Below are positions 17,372 to 25,138 of a DNA stretch of 64,000 nt, piece by piece. The stretch's first letter is position 1. Each line of letters opens with the position of its first letter. Source of the DNA: DATBLE01 sp963764565 (GTDB lineage: Bacteria > Actinomycetota > Thermoleophilia > Gaiellales > Gaiellaceae); contig CAVXTD010000011.1 of assembly GCA_963764565.1 (NCBI GenBank), positions 124,001-188,000 on the forward strand, written 5' to 3'. The position numbers and the translations under genes were made by a program. Under the pieces are notes generated by a model. That model saw only the letters and a list, made by a program, of their open reading frames with translations, searched no databases and was not told where the DNA came from.

Positions 17372-18404
17372 ATGAAGGGAGTCGTTCTGCGGGGGCCCGG
17401 GGACGTCCGCGTGGAGGACGTCGACGACCCGAGGATCGTCGGGGAGGGCGACGCGATCGTCGCCGTGCGGGCGACGGCGATCTGCGGCGCGGATCTCTTC
17501 CCGTTCCACGGCCTGACGCCGGGGTTCGAGGCCGGCACCGTGCTCGGGCACGAGTTCGCCGGTGAGGTCGTCGAGGTCGGCCCGGGGGTGACCACCCTGC
17601 GCCCGGGGCAGCGCGTCGTCAACGCGAGCATGATCTCGGACGGCACCTGCCCGTCCTGCCTCGCCGGGCGCGTGACCCAGTGCGAGGGCAGGTCGCTCTT
17701 CGGCTACTCGGGCGTCTATCCGCGGCTCGACGGCGGCCAGGCCGAGCTCGTTCGCGTGCCGCAGGCCGACCGTGCGCTGCGCGCTCTCCCGGACGAGGTG
17801 AGCGACGAGGCCGCCGTCTTTCTCGCCGACATCCTCCCGACCGGCTACGGCGCGGTCGTCCGCGGAGGCGTCTCGGCCGGGGACACGGTCGTGGTCGTCG
17901 GCTGCGGGCCGGTCGGGCTGATGGCCGTGCTCTGCGCGGTCGGGGTCGCGGGCAGGGTGATCGCGGTCGACGGCGTCGCCGCCAGGCGGGAGCTCGCGGA
18001 GCGGCTGGGCGCCGAGGCGGTCGAGCCCGAGAACGCGGCCGACGCCGTCGCCGAGGCGACGGGCGGGCTCGGCGCCGATGTCGTGATCGAGGCCGCCGGA
18101 TCGGCCGGAGGGCTCGACGCGTCGCTTCGGCTCGCGCGCGGGCGCGGCGTGGTCTCCGTCGTCGGTGCGCACTTCGAGCCCGACTATCCGCTCGACAACG
18201 CGCTGATGTTCGAGCGCGAGCTGACGCTGCGCTTCTCGATCGGCGATCCGACCGCCGACGGCGCGCTGCTGCTCGACAAGCTCGCGCGCGGAGAGCTCGA
18301 CCCGAGCGCGGTCGATCACCCACCGGCTGCCGCTCGCCGACGCCGCAGAGGCCTACCGCCTGTTCGACTCGCGCGAGGCGACGAAGGTGGTACTGACGCC
18401 GTGA
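17372..18404 (+). CDS. Zinc-dependent alcohol dehydrogenase, MDR family (frameshifted near its end)
   Basis: This is a medium-chain dehydrogenase of about 345 residues. The catalytic-zinc region has ICGADLFPFHG and LGHEFAGEVVEVG. The structural-zinc loop has CPSCLAGRVTQC, only three of the usual four cysteines. The nucleotide-binding motif is VVVGCGPVGLMAVL. The frame slips near 18312, and restoring CG (AGCGCGCGG) gives the expected C-terminus ITHRLPLADAAEAY and ATKVVLTP. It lies downstream of the repeat element on the same strand. The family oxidises primary and secondary alcohols with NAD(P). In this locus it could oxidise pyridoxine at C4', or the 5-hydroxymethyl group of 4-pyridoxate, steps with no other clear enzyme (inference). 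Confidence 0.83.
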
Positions 18405-18743
18405 GGATCGCCCTCGGTGTCGGCCGCGCTCGCGCTGCTCGCCGGGTGCGGCACCAGCAGCGCGTCGGCATACAGGGCGACGACTCCGGAGGGCGCAAGG
18501 TCGCTGATGGCCGACTACCTCGACGGGAAGCACCTGACCTACCGCTGGGTCGCCTGCCTTCGCAGCGGCCGGTCGTTCAGAGGGGCGTCGATCGTCCGCT
18601 GCAACGTCAACTTCGGCGATCCGCACATCGAGGCGTACTGCATCGTGCTCAGGTACGGGTCGCTCTACAGCGACCACCAGGATCCGGCGATCCCCTGCCA
18701 GCGCGACAACCGCGCACCGCCGGCGACGATCGTCACCTCCTGA
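18401..18743 (+). CDS. Small secreted lipoprotein of unknown function (frameshifted at signal peptide)
   Basis: This is a protein of about 114 residues. It begins GTG-AGG-ATC, overlapping the dehydrogenase stop. It has a lipoprotein signal peptide with lipobox LLAGC once a CG lost near 18414 is restored (VRIALA then VSAALALLAGCG). The mature part, about 90 residues, contains three cysteines (WVACLRSG, VRCNVNFG, YCIVLR) plus PCQR near the end, and may form disulfides. I do not recognise the family. It is followed at once by the CoxG-like gene (TGATG overlap), so it is in the operon. It may be a surface-exposed accessory of uptake or catabolism, but no function can be assigned. Confidence 0.6.
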
Positions 18744-19300
18744 TGCGGCTCGAGAACAGCTTCGAGGTCGAGGCGCCGGTCGAGCGGTCGTGGCGGCTGC
18801 TCAATGACGTGCCGAGCGTCGTCCCGTGCATGCCGGGGGCCGAGCTGGTCGAGGTCGTCGGCGAGAACGCGTGGAAGGCGAAGCTCCAGGTCAAGCTGGG
18901 GCCGATCGCCCTGAACTTCCTGGCCGACGTCGTGCGCGAGCAGATGGACGAGGCCGGCGGCCGGGTGGTGCTCGCCGTCAAGGCGCGTGAGGCGAAGGGC
19001 CGGGGGAGCGCCGAGGCGACGATCGAGTCGGCGCTCGCCGCGGCGGGCGACGGCACGCGCGTCGACATCGTCACCGAGCTGGCACTCCGCGGCGCCGTCG
19101 CCCAGTACGGCCGCGGCGTCGTCGCCGACGTCGCCTCGCGGCTGACCGCTCAGTTCGCCGAGTGCATCGCGGGCAAGCTCGCCGGCCCGGGCTCCGGGTC
19201 GCCCGAGCCCGCCGCCGAGCCCGCGCCGATCGGCGGCCTCCGGCTGGTGCTCGGCGCGCTCTGGCGCTCCCTGTTTCGACGATCGAGGACGGCCCGGTGA
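18743..19300 (+). CDS. CoxG-like SRPBCC protein (molybdenum hydroxylase accessory)
   Basis: This is a 185-residue START/SRPBCC-fold protein of the CO-dehydrogenase subunit G family. The N-terminus is diagnostic (ENSFEVEAPVERSWRLLNDV, then PCMPGAELVEVVGEN). It is followed by KLGPIALNF and the long terminal helix YGRGVVADVASRLTAQFAE. The last 40 residues are a Pro/Ala-rich linker and a basic, hydrophobic tail (LRLVLGALWRSLFRRS) that could anchor the protein to the membrane. CoxG proteins accompany CoxSL-type hydroxylases and are linked to their recruitment to the membrane. Its presence supports coupling of the hydroxylase at 12148-14846 to the respiratory chain. Confidence 0.85.
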   Translation: MRLENSFEVEAPVERSWRLLNDVPSVVPCMPGAELVEVVGENAWKAKLQVKLGPIALNFLADVVREQMDEAGGRVVLAVKAREAKGRGSAEATIESALAAAGDGTRVDIVTELALRGAVAQYGRGVVADVASRLTAQFAECIAGKLAGPGSGSPEPAAEPAPIGGLRLVLGALWRSLFRRSRTAR

Positions 19301-20409
19301 ACGACGAGCGGATCCTGGCTGCGGTCGAATCGAAGCGCGACGTCGCGCTGGCGACTCATCGCTTCGTCCACGAGCACCCGGAGCTCTCCCACGAGGAGCA
19401 CGAGTGTGCCGCCTACCTCTGCGACGTGCTCGAGGCCGGGGGTCTCGAGGTCGAGCGCGGGGTGGCTGGGATGGAGACCGCCTTTCGCGCCACCCTGATC
19501 GGCTCCCGGCCCGGCCGGTCGGTCGGCCTCGTCGCTCTCTACGACGCCGTACCGGTCTTCAGGCCCGACGGGACGATCGAGCCCGTCCACTCCTGCGGGC
19601 ACGACGCGATTCCGGCCGGGGTGGTCGCGACGGCCCTTGCGCTCGCCGACCTGCGGGATGACCTGCCCGGCTCGCTCGTCGTCTTCGGCTGCCCGGCGGA
19701 CGAGATCCCCGCGCCGCGGACGGTCGAGATCGGCGGCGGCAAGGCGGTCTCGGCGGCGGCCGGGCTGTGGGACGGGATCGACGCGGCGCTCTACGCCCAC
19801 CCGGAGTTCGAGGACACGGTCTTTCTGCGCTCGCGCTGGATGCGGCGCGACCGCGCGATGGTGACCGGGACGCGGTCGCTGGCCGGCGAGCCGGAGGCGC
19901 CGATCGAGGCGGTGCTGGCCGCGATCGCGGCCGTGAAGGCGCTGCCGCCGGCGGACGCGATCGTCGAGCACATCTCGCTCGAGGGCGACGTCGAGGAAGG
20001 CGGCGGTCTCGCCGTTCGGATCCACTTCCTGCTTCGGGCCGACGAAGAGACCGGGCTCGACGAGCTGGCGGCGCCCCTCCGGGCGGCGCTACCCGGCGCG
20101 GTCTGGTCGAGCGACCCGGTTGTCTGCGGGCTGCGCTCGAACGACGAGGTCACCCTGGCCGTCAAGGAGGCGATGCTCGCGCTCGGCAGCGAGTTCGTGG
20201 ACGACCCCGCGCAGCTTCCGTTCGGGACGGACTTCGGGAACGTCTCGCAGCGTGTCCCGGCGGCCCTGATCGGGATCGGCCGCCCGGGTGGCTGGGCGTT
20301 CCACACCGACGAAGGCGCCGAGCAGTTCGCCCAGGACGGCGAGGAGTGCGCCCTCGCGATCGCGCGCGTCCTGGCCCTCGCGTCGGCCCGGCTTCTGGAG
20401 CCGGGGTAG
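19297..20409 (+). CDS. M20-family amidohydrolase (AbgB/PM20D2-like)
   Basis: This is an intact 370-residue protein of the M20 metallopeptidase family. The first metal motif is HSCGHD near residue 97. The catalytic Glu lies in FGCPADE, a His in YAHPEFED and the distal site in FGTDFGNVSQRVP, where the dimerisation domain re-enters the catalytic domain. Members such as p-aminobenzoyl-glutamate hydrolase and N-acyl amino acid hydrolases cleave amide bonds. The GTG start overlaps the CoxG-like stop (GTGA), making it the last gene of the plus-strand unit. A ring-cleavage product of a methylated pyridine would be an N-acetyl amide. This enzyme and the CocE-type hydrolase are the candidates to release acetate (inference). 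Confidence 0.83.
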   Translation: MNDERILAAVESKRDVALATHRFVHEHPELSHEEHECAAYLCDVLEAGGLEVERGVAGMETAFRATLIGSRPGRSVGLVALYDAVPVFRPDGTIEPVHSCGHDAIPAGVVATALALADLRDDLPGSLVVFGCPADEIPAPRTVEIGGGKAVSAAAGLWDGIDAALYAHPEFEDTVFLRSRWMRRDRAMVTGTRSLAGEPEAPIEAVLAAIAAVKALPPADAIVEHISLEGDVEEGGGLAVRIHFLLRADEETGLDELAAPLRAALPGAVWSSDPVVCGLRSNDEVTLAVKEAMLALGSEFVDDPAQLPFGTDFGNVSQRVPAALIGIGRPGGWAFHTDEGAEQFAQDGEECALAIARVLALASARLLEPG

Positions 20410-20550
20410 ACGATCTCCCTGAGCTCGCTGTGAGCGGATTCGTCAAGAGGTACAGCGCCTCCGACGATCGGGTCAGCTTCGCATACGTTTACCGTCGCCA
20501 CCGCACTCTCGGCGCCGCCGGGGTGCAGCACGCACCGAAAGGAGCTCCCC

Positions 20551-21222
20551 ATGCGGCTTGAACTCGGAACTCCGGTTCACTGCAGTGACGGCGTCTTCGG
20601 CGAGCTTGCCGATGTCGTCATCGACCCGACCAACAAGCACCTCACGCATCTGGTCGTCCAGCCTCACCATCAGCACGGGCTCGCCCGGCTCGTCCCGGTC
20701 GGGTTGGCGGAAGCAGGTGGCGACGAGCAGCAGGCGGTTTCGCTTCGCTGCACGGTCGAGGAGGTGCGCCGGCTGGCGCCCGTGCAGAGGTTCGCTTACC
20801 TGCCTCTGGGCGAGTTCCCCGCGAACGATCCCGACTGGGACGTCGGCATCGAGGACGTGCTCGCAATTCCCTACTACGGGGGCGTCGGGCCCTGGCTCGA
20901 CGGCGGCTACGCGGAAGAGTACGACGCGGATGTCGGGATCAGCTACGACCGCGTGCCGAAGGGAGAGGTCGAGATCCGCCGCGCCAGCGCGGTCACCTCG
21001 GCAGACGGTCACCGCTTGGGGCACGTCGACGGGCTGCTCGTCGACGGCGAAGACCAGATCACCCACGTCGTGCTCGAGCACGGCCACCTCTGGGGACGGC
21101 GCGAGGTGACGATCCCGATCGGCGCCGTCGCCAAGGTCGAGACCGACGAGATCGCGCTCAGCCTGTCCAAAGACGAGGTCAAGGCGCTCGAACCCGTGCC
21201 GGTCCACCGCTGGCGGCAGTAG
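20551..21222 (+). CDS. PRC-barrel domain protein
   Basis: This is a 223-residue soluble protein with two PRC-barrel-like beta domains. The first is residues 1-75 (GTPVHCSDGVFGELADVVID, then HLTHLVVQP). The second is about 130-215 (AVTSADGHRLGHVDGLLVD, then QITHVVLEHGHLWG and TIPIGAVAKVETDEI). PRC barrels bind proteins or small ligands in RNA processing and photosynthetic assembly, and many soil actinobacteria carry stand-alone copies of unknown role. The start has AAAGGAG at ideal spacing. A second, smaller member lies at 21520-21864 on the other strand. No signal peptide is present. Confidence 0.8.
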   Translation: MRLELGTPVHCSDGVFGELADVVIDPTNKHLTHLVVQPHHQHGLARLVPVGLAEAGGDEQQAVSLRCTVEEVRRLAPVQRFAYLPLGEFPANDPDWDVGIEDVLAIPYYGGVGPWLDGGYAEEYDADVGISYDRVPKGEVEIRRASAVTSADGHRLGHVDGLLVDGEDQITHVVLEHGHLWGRREVTIPIGAVAKVETDEIALSLSKDEVKALEPVPVHRWRQ

Positions 21223-21463
21223 CGGAGACGGCAGCGTCGTCGACACGCCGTCGGGATTGAGGCGCGCGACCTACTTGAGGCAGGACGGCTTCGGGGCCGA
21301 TCGGCACGAGCCACGTCCACCACGGGAGCCCCCACTGCTTCCACCCCCGCTGTTCGCTGACGATCGAGAGCAGCAGCTGCAGGCCGATCACCAGCAACAC
21401 GGCGGGCGCGGCTTCCCAGCGCGACTCGACCTCCTCCTCGTGCAACAAATCTCTGCGGGTCAC
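21179..21463 (-). CDS. Small membrane protein or truncated fragment
   Basis: This open frame of 94 codons begins MTRRDLLHEEEVESRWEAAP, followed by one clear hydrophobic helix (VLLVIGLQLLLSIV) and a second Trp-rich hydrophobic stretch (LPWWTWLVPIG). The tail is Arg/Ala-rich and overlaps the end of the PRC-barrel gene by 44 bases. It looks like the N-terminal hairpin of a larger multi-helix membrane protein, so it may be truncated or frameshifted. The function is unknown and the call is weak. Confidence 0.35.
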   Translation of the reverse strand: MTRRDLLHEEEVESRWEAAPAVLLVIGLQLLLSIVSEQRGWKQWGLPWWTWLVPIGPEAVLPQVGRAPQSRRRVDDAAVSATAASGGPARVRAP

Positions 21464-21519
21464 AGCGGTGATTCGGTCAGGAGCGCGACCTCGAGCGAAG
21501 CGATCTGCCTTCTGCCCGG

Positions 21520-21864
21520 CTAACGCCGTTGTCCGCGAAGCCAGCTTCCGATCCGCCGGCCGAGCGAGGCACCCTGCGGGAGAATCTGTTCCTGGACGGG
21601 CGGCTCGTGAAAGTCGCCGAGTCGCTCGACTTCTTCCTTGCTCAGCTTGAGCGTGACCGTGTCCTGCGTGATCGACCCGACCTGCTCGGCCGGGACGTAG
21701 CGTGCCTGCCCCAGCGAGTGCGGCCGGAAGGCGAGGCCGTCGAAGATGTCGTCACGGTCGTCGCCGGTCACCTCGAAGACGCGCCCCACCTCCTCACCGT
21801 CGGCAGAGAGCACGGTCCAACCCTTTTCGATCAGAAGCCAGGAGACAGGGTCATCGGATGGCAC
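21520..21864 (-). CDS. Small PRC-barrel/DUF2171-like protein
   Basis: This is a 114-residue protein with one PRC-like beta barrel: WTVLSADGEEVGRVFEVTGD, then DGLAFRPHSLGQARYVPAEQ and VTLKLSKEEVERL. A basic tail (RRIGSWLRGQRR) follows. The GTG start is preceded by GCAGGAGG. It resembles the C-terminal domain of the protein at 20551-21222, including the LSK.EV ending, so the two may share a function or ancestry. The role is unknown. Confidence 0.7.
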   Translation of the reverse strand: MPSDDPVSWLLIEKGWTVLSADGEEVGRVFEVTGDDRDDIFDGLAFRPHSLGQARYVPAEQVGSITQDTVTLKLSKEEVERLGDFHEPPVQEQILPQGASLGRRIGSWLRGQRR

Positions 21865-21968
21865 GCGAACCTCCTGCGGTCAGCGCAACGGGCGGGGCCG
21901 CTTCGAGGGCAGCGTAACGCGGGCGACCAGCCGTGGCCGGGAGAGCCAGCCTGAGCGAAGCCGCTGCG

Positions 21969-22075
21969 TCAGGGTCTGGTGGCGACCCGAGCCGGGTCGA
22001 GCGGCGCACCGCAGATCGCACAGCCGGCGGCGAATGCGCGACGTGCGTGCCGCAGTTCGGGCACTTGCTCGGTTG
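21969..22075 (-). pseudogene. Possible zinc-ribbon fragment
   Basis: Just downstream of the ABC permease, the minus strand encodes SKCPNCGTHVAH in one frame. CAICGAPLDPARVATRP and a stop follow in another frame about a dozen codons later. Two CxxC knuckles so close together suggest a small double zinc ribbon broken by an indel, but no start codon or ribosome site is evident. It may be a decayed tail or a sequencing error. Confidence 0.25.
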
Positions 22076-22126
22076 CCCATATGGGTACTGAAGCAGACAA
22101 GGATGAACGTGAGCTGAGACTCGGCG

Positions 22127-22955
22127 TCAGGCGTCCCGCCGGACGAGCAGGACGGCTGCGATCGCGCCCAGCAGAGCGATGTAGCCGCAGAAGAGCGCGA
22201 GGCCGGCGGCCGGGCCGAGCTCGTGGGCGCCGTGGGTGAGCGCGAAGATCGAGCGGCCGGCGCTGCTCGGCAGGTACGGGTTGATCGCGTTGTTCCAGTT
22301 CGAGGGCAGCACGTTCATCAGCGGGGGGATCACGAAGAGGATCGCGGCGAAGGCGGCGATCCCGCCGGCGGTGTTGCGGACGATCGCGCCGAGCGCGAAC
22401 GCGAAGAGGCCGATCAGGGTCAGGTACAGCGCGCCGCCGATCACCGCCCGCTCGACCCCGGGATGCGAGAACGAGATCTGGAGGATGTTGTGCCGCCCGA
22501 GGATCGCCTGGCTCGCGAAGAACGCGATCAGCACCGCCGGCAGCATCAGTGCAAACGAGACGACCGCGTACACGACGGCCTTCGCCCACAGCACAGGCAG
22601 TCGCTTCGGCACCGCGCTGAAGGTTGCCCGGATCATCCCGGTCGAGTACTCGCCCGTGATCACCAGCACTCCGAGCACGCCGATCGCGAGTTGCCCGATG
22701 TTCACTCCGACCTGCGCGACGTCGAGCGGCTGTCGATCCGCCCGTTCGTGTGGGCTCAGATGGCCCCACCGGGACGAGAGCACCGTCGCAAAGATCAGCG
22801 GGAACCCGACCGTCATCAGTGTCCCGACGAGCAGCGACCAGCGGGTCGAGCGGAGCGAGCGGAGCTTCGTCCACTCCGACAACGCGACCCTTGCCTGGGT
22901 GACGCGGGCCGTCCCCTCCAGCGGCGGAACTGAACGGCGGCACGGCGGCGCTCAC
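22127..22955 (-). CDS. ABC-2 type transporter permease (probable frameshift near start)
   Basis: This is an integral membrane protein of about 275 residues with six hydrophobic segments, partner of the ATPase encoded upstream. The body begins LSEWTKLRSLRSTRWSLL, a typical ABC-2 permease entry, and includes GVLVITGEYSTGMIRATFSAVP, the family hallmark. It ends VLLVRRDA. The best start is a GTG at 22955 that overlaps the ATPase stop (GTGA). Reaching the body from there needs one CG restored near 22943; a TTG at 22882 is the in-frame alternative. Such ATPase/permease pairs export drugs, lipids or peptides. No substrate clue is visible. Confidence 0.82.
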
Positions 22956-23887
22956 GCGGCCGCCTTTCCGGCTGCCGCGGTCTGCTCTCCCGCCTTGAAC
23001 TCGACGTCCTCGCGGGTCAAGTCCATGAACGCCTCTTCGAGCGAGGCTTGCAACGCGGTCAGCTCGTGGAGCACGATCCCCCGGGCGGCGGCCGCCTCGC
23101 CGATCTGCTCCGGGCGCAGTCCCGTGACCTCGAGGACGCCCGGCTCCGTCGCCGTCACGGTCACGTCCGGGCCGAGCAGCGCGTCGCCCAGCTTCGTCGC
23201 CTGCGGGGAGCGCACGCGCACGAGCGTGCCCGAAGCCTGGCGGACGAAGTCCTCGACGCCGATGTCGGCGATCACGCGACCCCGTCCGATCACGATCAGA
23301 TGGTCGGCGGTGAGCGCCATCTCGCTCATCAGGTGCGACGAGACGAACACCGTCCGTCCCTCGGCGGCGAGGCCTTTGAGGAGGTTCCGCATCCAGTGGA
23401 TGCCCTCGGGGTCGAGGCCGTTCACCGGCTCGTCCAGCAGCAGCACTGCCGGGTCGCCGAGGAGCGCCGTCGCGATCCCGAGACGCTGGCCCATGCCGAG
23501 TGAGAACTGGCCGGCGCGCTTCCGCGCCACCTCGTGCAGGCCGACGAGATCGATCAGCTCCTGGACGCGTCCCTTCGGAATCCCGTGCGTCTGGGCGAGG
23601 GCGAGCAGGTGGTTGTACGCCGAGCGGCCTGTGTGCACCGACCGCGCCTCGAGCAGCGCCCCGACTTCGCAGAGCGGAGCCGGGAACTCGCGGTAGCGCC
23701 TCCCGTTCACGGTCGCCGTCCCGGCGGTCGGCGCGTCGAGGCCGAGGATCAGCCGCATCGTCGTCGACTTCCCAGAGCCGTTCGGGCCGAGGAAGCCGGT
23801 GACGATCCCCGGACGAACGGTGAATGTGGCGCCGTCCACCGCCCGCTTCGGGCCGTAGTCCTTCGTCAGGCTATGAACCTCGATCAT
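22952..23887 (-). CDS. ABC-2 type transporter ATPase
   Basis: This is a 311-residue ATPase with Walker A GPNGSGKST, Q-loop region EVGALLEARSVH, signature FSLGMGQRLG, Walker B VLLLDEPVNGLDP and switch His in VSSHLMSEM. The C-terminal 80 residues form the extra domain common in drug/bacteriocin-type exporters (BcrA/NatA-like). It is complete. Its ATG overlaps the ApbE stop (ATGA) and its stop overlaps the permease start, so all three are co-translated. Why an FMN transferase is coupled to an exporter is unclear; they may simply share a transcript. Confidence 0.9.
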   Translation of the reverse strand: MIEVHSLTKDYGPKRAVDGATFTVRPGIVTGFLGPNGSGKSTTMRLILGLDAPTAGTATVNGRRYREFPAPLCEVGALLEARSVHTGRSAYNHLLALAQTHGIPKGRVQELIDLVGLHEVARKRAGQFSLGMGQRLGIATALLGDPAVLLLDEPVNGLDPEGIHWMRNLLKGLAAEGRTVFVSSHLMSEMALTADHLIVIGRGRVIADIGVEDFVRQASGTLVRVRSPQATKLGDALLGPDVTVTATEPGVLEVTGLRPEQIGEAAAARGIVLHELTALQASLEEAFMDLTREDVEFKAGEQTAAAGKAAA

Positions 23888-24648
23888 CCGGTGGCTTTCG
23901 GGAATCCCGGCGTGGTCAGTACTCGCTCACTCGCGAGGATGATCATGCCCTCGTAGCCCTGCAGGCGGGCGACCCAGCCGGGGCTCTTCGCGCCCATCGC
24001 GAACGCCGCGGTTGCGTAGGCGTCTGCGAGGGCGAGGCTCGGCCCGGTGATCGTCACCGAGAAGACGCCCTGCGGAGCGCGGCCGGTATGCGGGTCGAGG
24101 ACGTGCTGTCCGCGCTCGTACGCTCCCGAGGTGGCAATCGCGAGGTCGGTGCCCTCCACGACCGCAGCGATCCGGTCCTTCTGAAGCGGGTGCTGGATAC
24201 CGACCCGCCAGCCAGGCTCGGGGAGCGCTCCCCCGCGCAGCCGGATGTCTCCGCCTGCGTTCACGGCGAAATGCTCCAGCCCGGCCTGCTCGAGGATCGC
24301 TGCTGCCCGGTCGACCGACCAGCCCTTGACGAGACCGGACGGATCGAGGACGCCGCCCGCCCGGGCGTCGAAGTAGCCGTCCGTCTCCGCGCGCAGCTCC
24401 TCGCAGCGGGCGAGCACCTCGCGCACTTCGGGGTGTGCGTCCGCGAGCGCCAGGTCGCCGCGGCCGATCCGGCTCACCTCGCTCTCCGCCTTGAACGTAC
24501 TGAAGGTGTCGTCCACCCATCGCAACCACGCGAACATCCGGTCGAGGACGCCCTCGTCGGCACCCTCGTCGCGGACGTCGGCGATCACCGGCATCCCCAT
24601 CACGTCCTCGATGCGCCGAATCCCGGGCACAGCCGCGACCGAGCTCAC
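23884..24648 (-). CDS. apbE: FAD:protein FMN transferase
   Basis: This is an ApbE-family protein of about 254 residues. Motifs include VMGMPVIADV near the start, DDTFSTFKAESEVSRI, LDPSGLVKGWSVDRAA, FAVNAGGDIRLRGG, ATSGAYERG with HVLDPHTGRAP, and LADAYATAAFAMG near the end. It transfers FMN from FAD to a Thr in target proteins. The chosen GTG (VSSVAAVPG) has GGGAGGTGG at ideal spacing; a longer N-terminus is less likely. No signal peptide or lipobox is seen, so unlike many homologues it may act in the cytosol or be mis-started. The probable target is the FMN-binding protein encoded immediately upstream. Confidence 0.9.
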   Translation of the reverse strand: MSSVAAVPGIRRIEDVMGMPVIADVRDEGADEGVLDRMFAWLRWVDDTFSTFKAESEVSRIGRGDLALADAHPEVREVLARCEELRAETDGYFDARAGGVLDPSGLVKGWSVDRAAAILEQAGLEHFAVNAGGDIRLRGGALPEPGWRVGIQHPLQKDRIAAVVEGTDLAIATSGAYERGQHVLDPHTGRAPQGVFSVTITGPSLALADAYATAAFAMGAKSPGWVARLQGYEGMIILASERVLTTPGFPKATG

Positions 24649-24720
24649 AGGCCACCTCCCGCTCCGGCGCCGGCCAAGCCGGCACCTCCGCTCCTGAATC
24701 GCCTCCGTCAAGCCTACGTC

Positions 24721-25125
24721 TCATGCGTGCAGCGCCTTCACGATCGCCGATTGGAGCGACTGGGCGAACGCGTAGGTCGTCGCCGTCGCGCCCGAGACCA
24801 TCTGGATATTCGCGCTCTGCGCCTGAAGTGCCGAGCTCCGCAAGAGCGGGATCGCCTGCTCGTTGATGTAGACGGAGCGATGCGTGTGGTCGGGATAGGT
24901 GGCGCTGAGGTCGGTCATCCTCCGAGTCACCTTCCGCTTCCCCTTGACCGTGGTCGTGGTCTTGCGAACGACGATCGTCACCTGGACGTCGCCCCAGCGG
25001 TCGGCCTGGGCCGAGGCGCCGACGAACTTCTGGATGACGGTCTTCTTCGGGGCGGCGGCGACGGCGTTGGCGGTCGGTACGGCCACGGTCGCGGCGGTGA
25101 GCAACGTGGTCACAAGTCGGCGCAT
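24721..25125 (-). CDS. FMN-binding domain protein, predicted ApbE flavinylation substrate
   Basis: This is a secreted protein of about 134 residues with a signal peptide (MRRLVTTLLTAATVAVPTAN then AVAAA). It has a single FMN_bind domain (WGDVQVTIVV, YINEQAIPLL, SANIQMVSGATATTYAFAQ). The motif VSGATATT fits the flavinylation consensus, with a Thr as FMN acceptor. The ATG follows AGGAAAGGAG. It lies between apbE and a ferric-reductase-like flavocytochrome, both on the same strand. The natural reading is an extracytosolic electron carrier, flavinylated by ApbE and reduced by the membrane protein. Confidence 0.87.
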   Translation of the reverse strand: MRRLVTTLLTAATVAVPTANAVAAAPKKTVIQKFVGASAQADRWGDVQVTIVVRKTTTTVKGKRKVTRRMTDLSATYPDHTHRSVYINEQAIPLLRSSALQAQSANIQMVSGATATTYAFAQSLQSAIVKALHA

Positions 25126-25138
25126 GGGCGCTCCTTTC

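Noticed and set aside
20473..21246. Long minus-strand frame opposite the PRC-barrel gene
   Set aside because: It is antisense to a gene with a strong ribosome site and a recognisable domain, and its own translation has no domain-like pattern.
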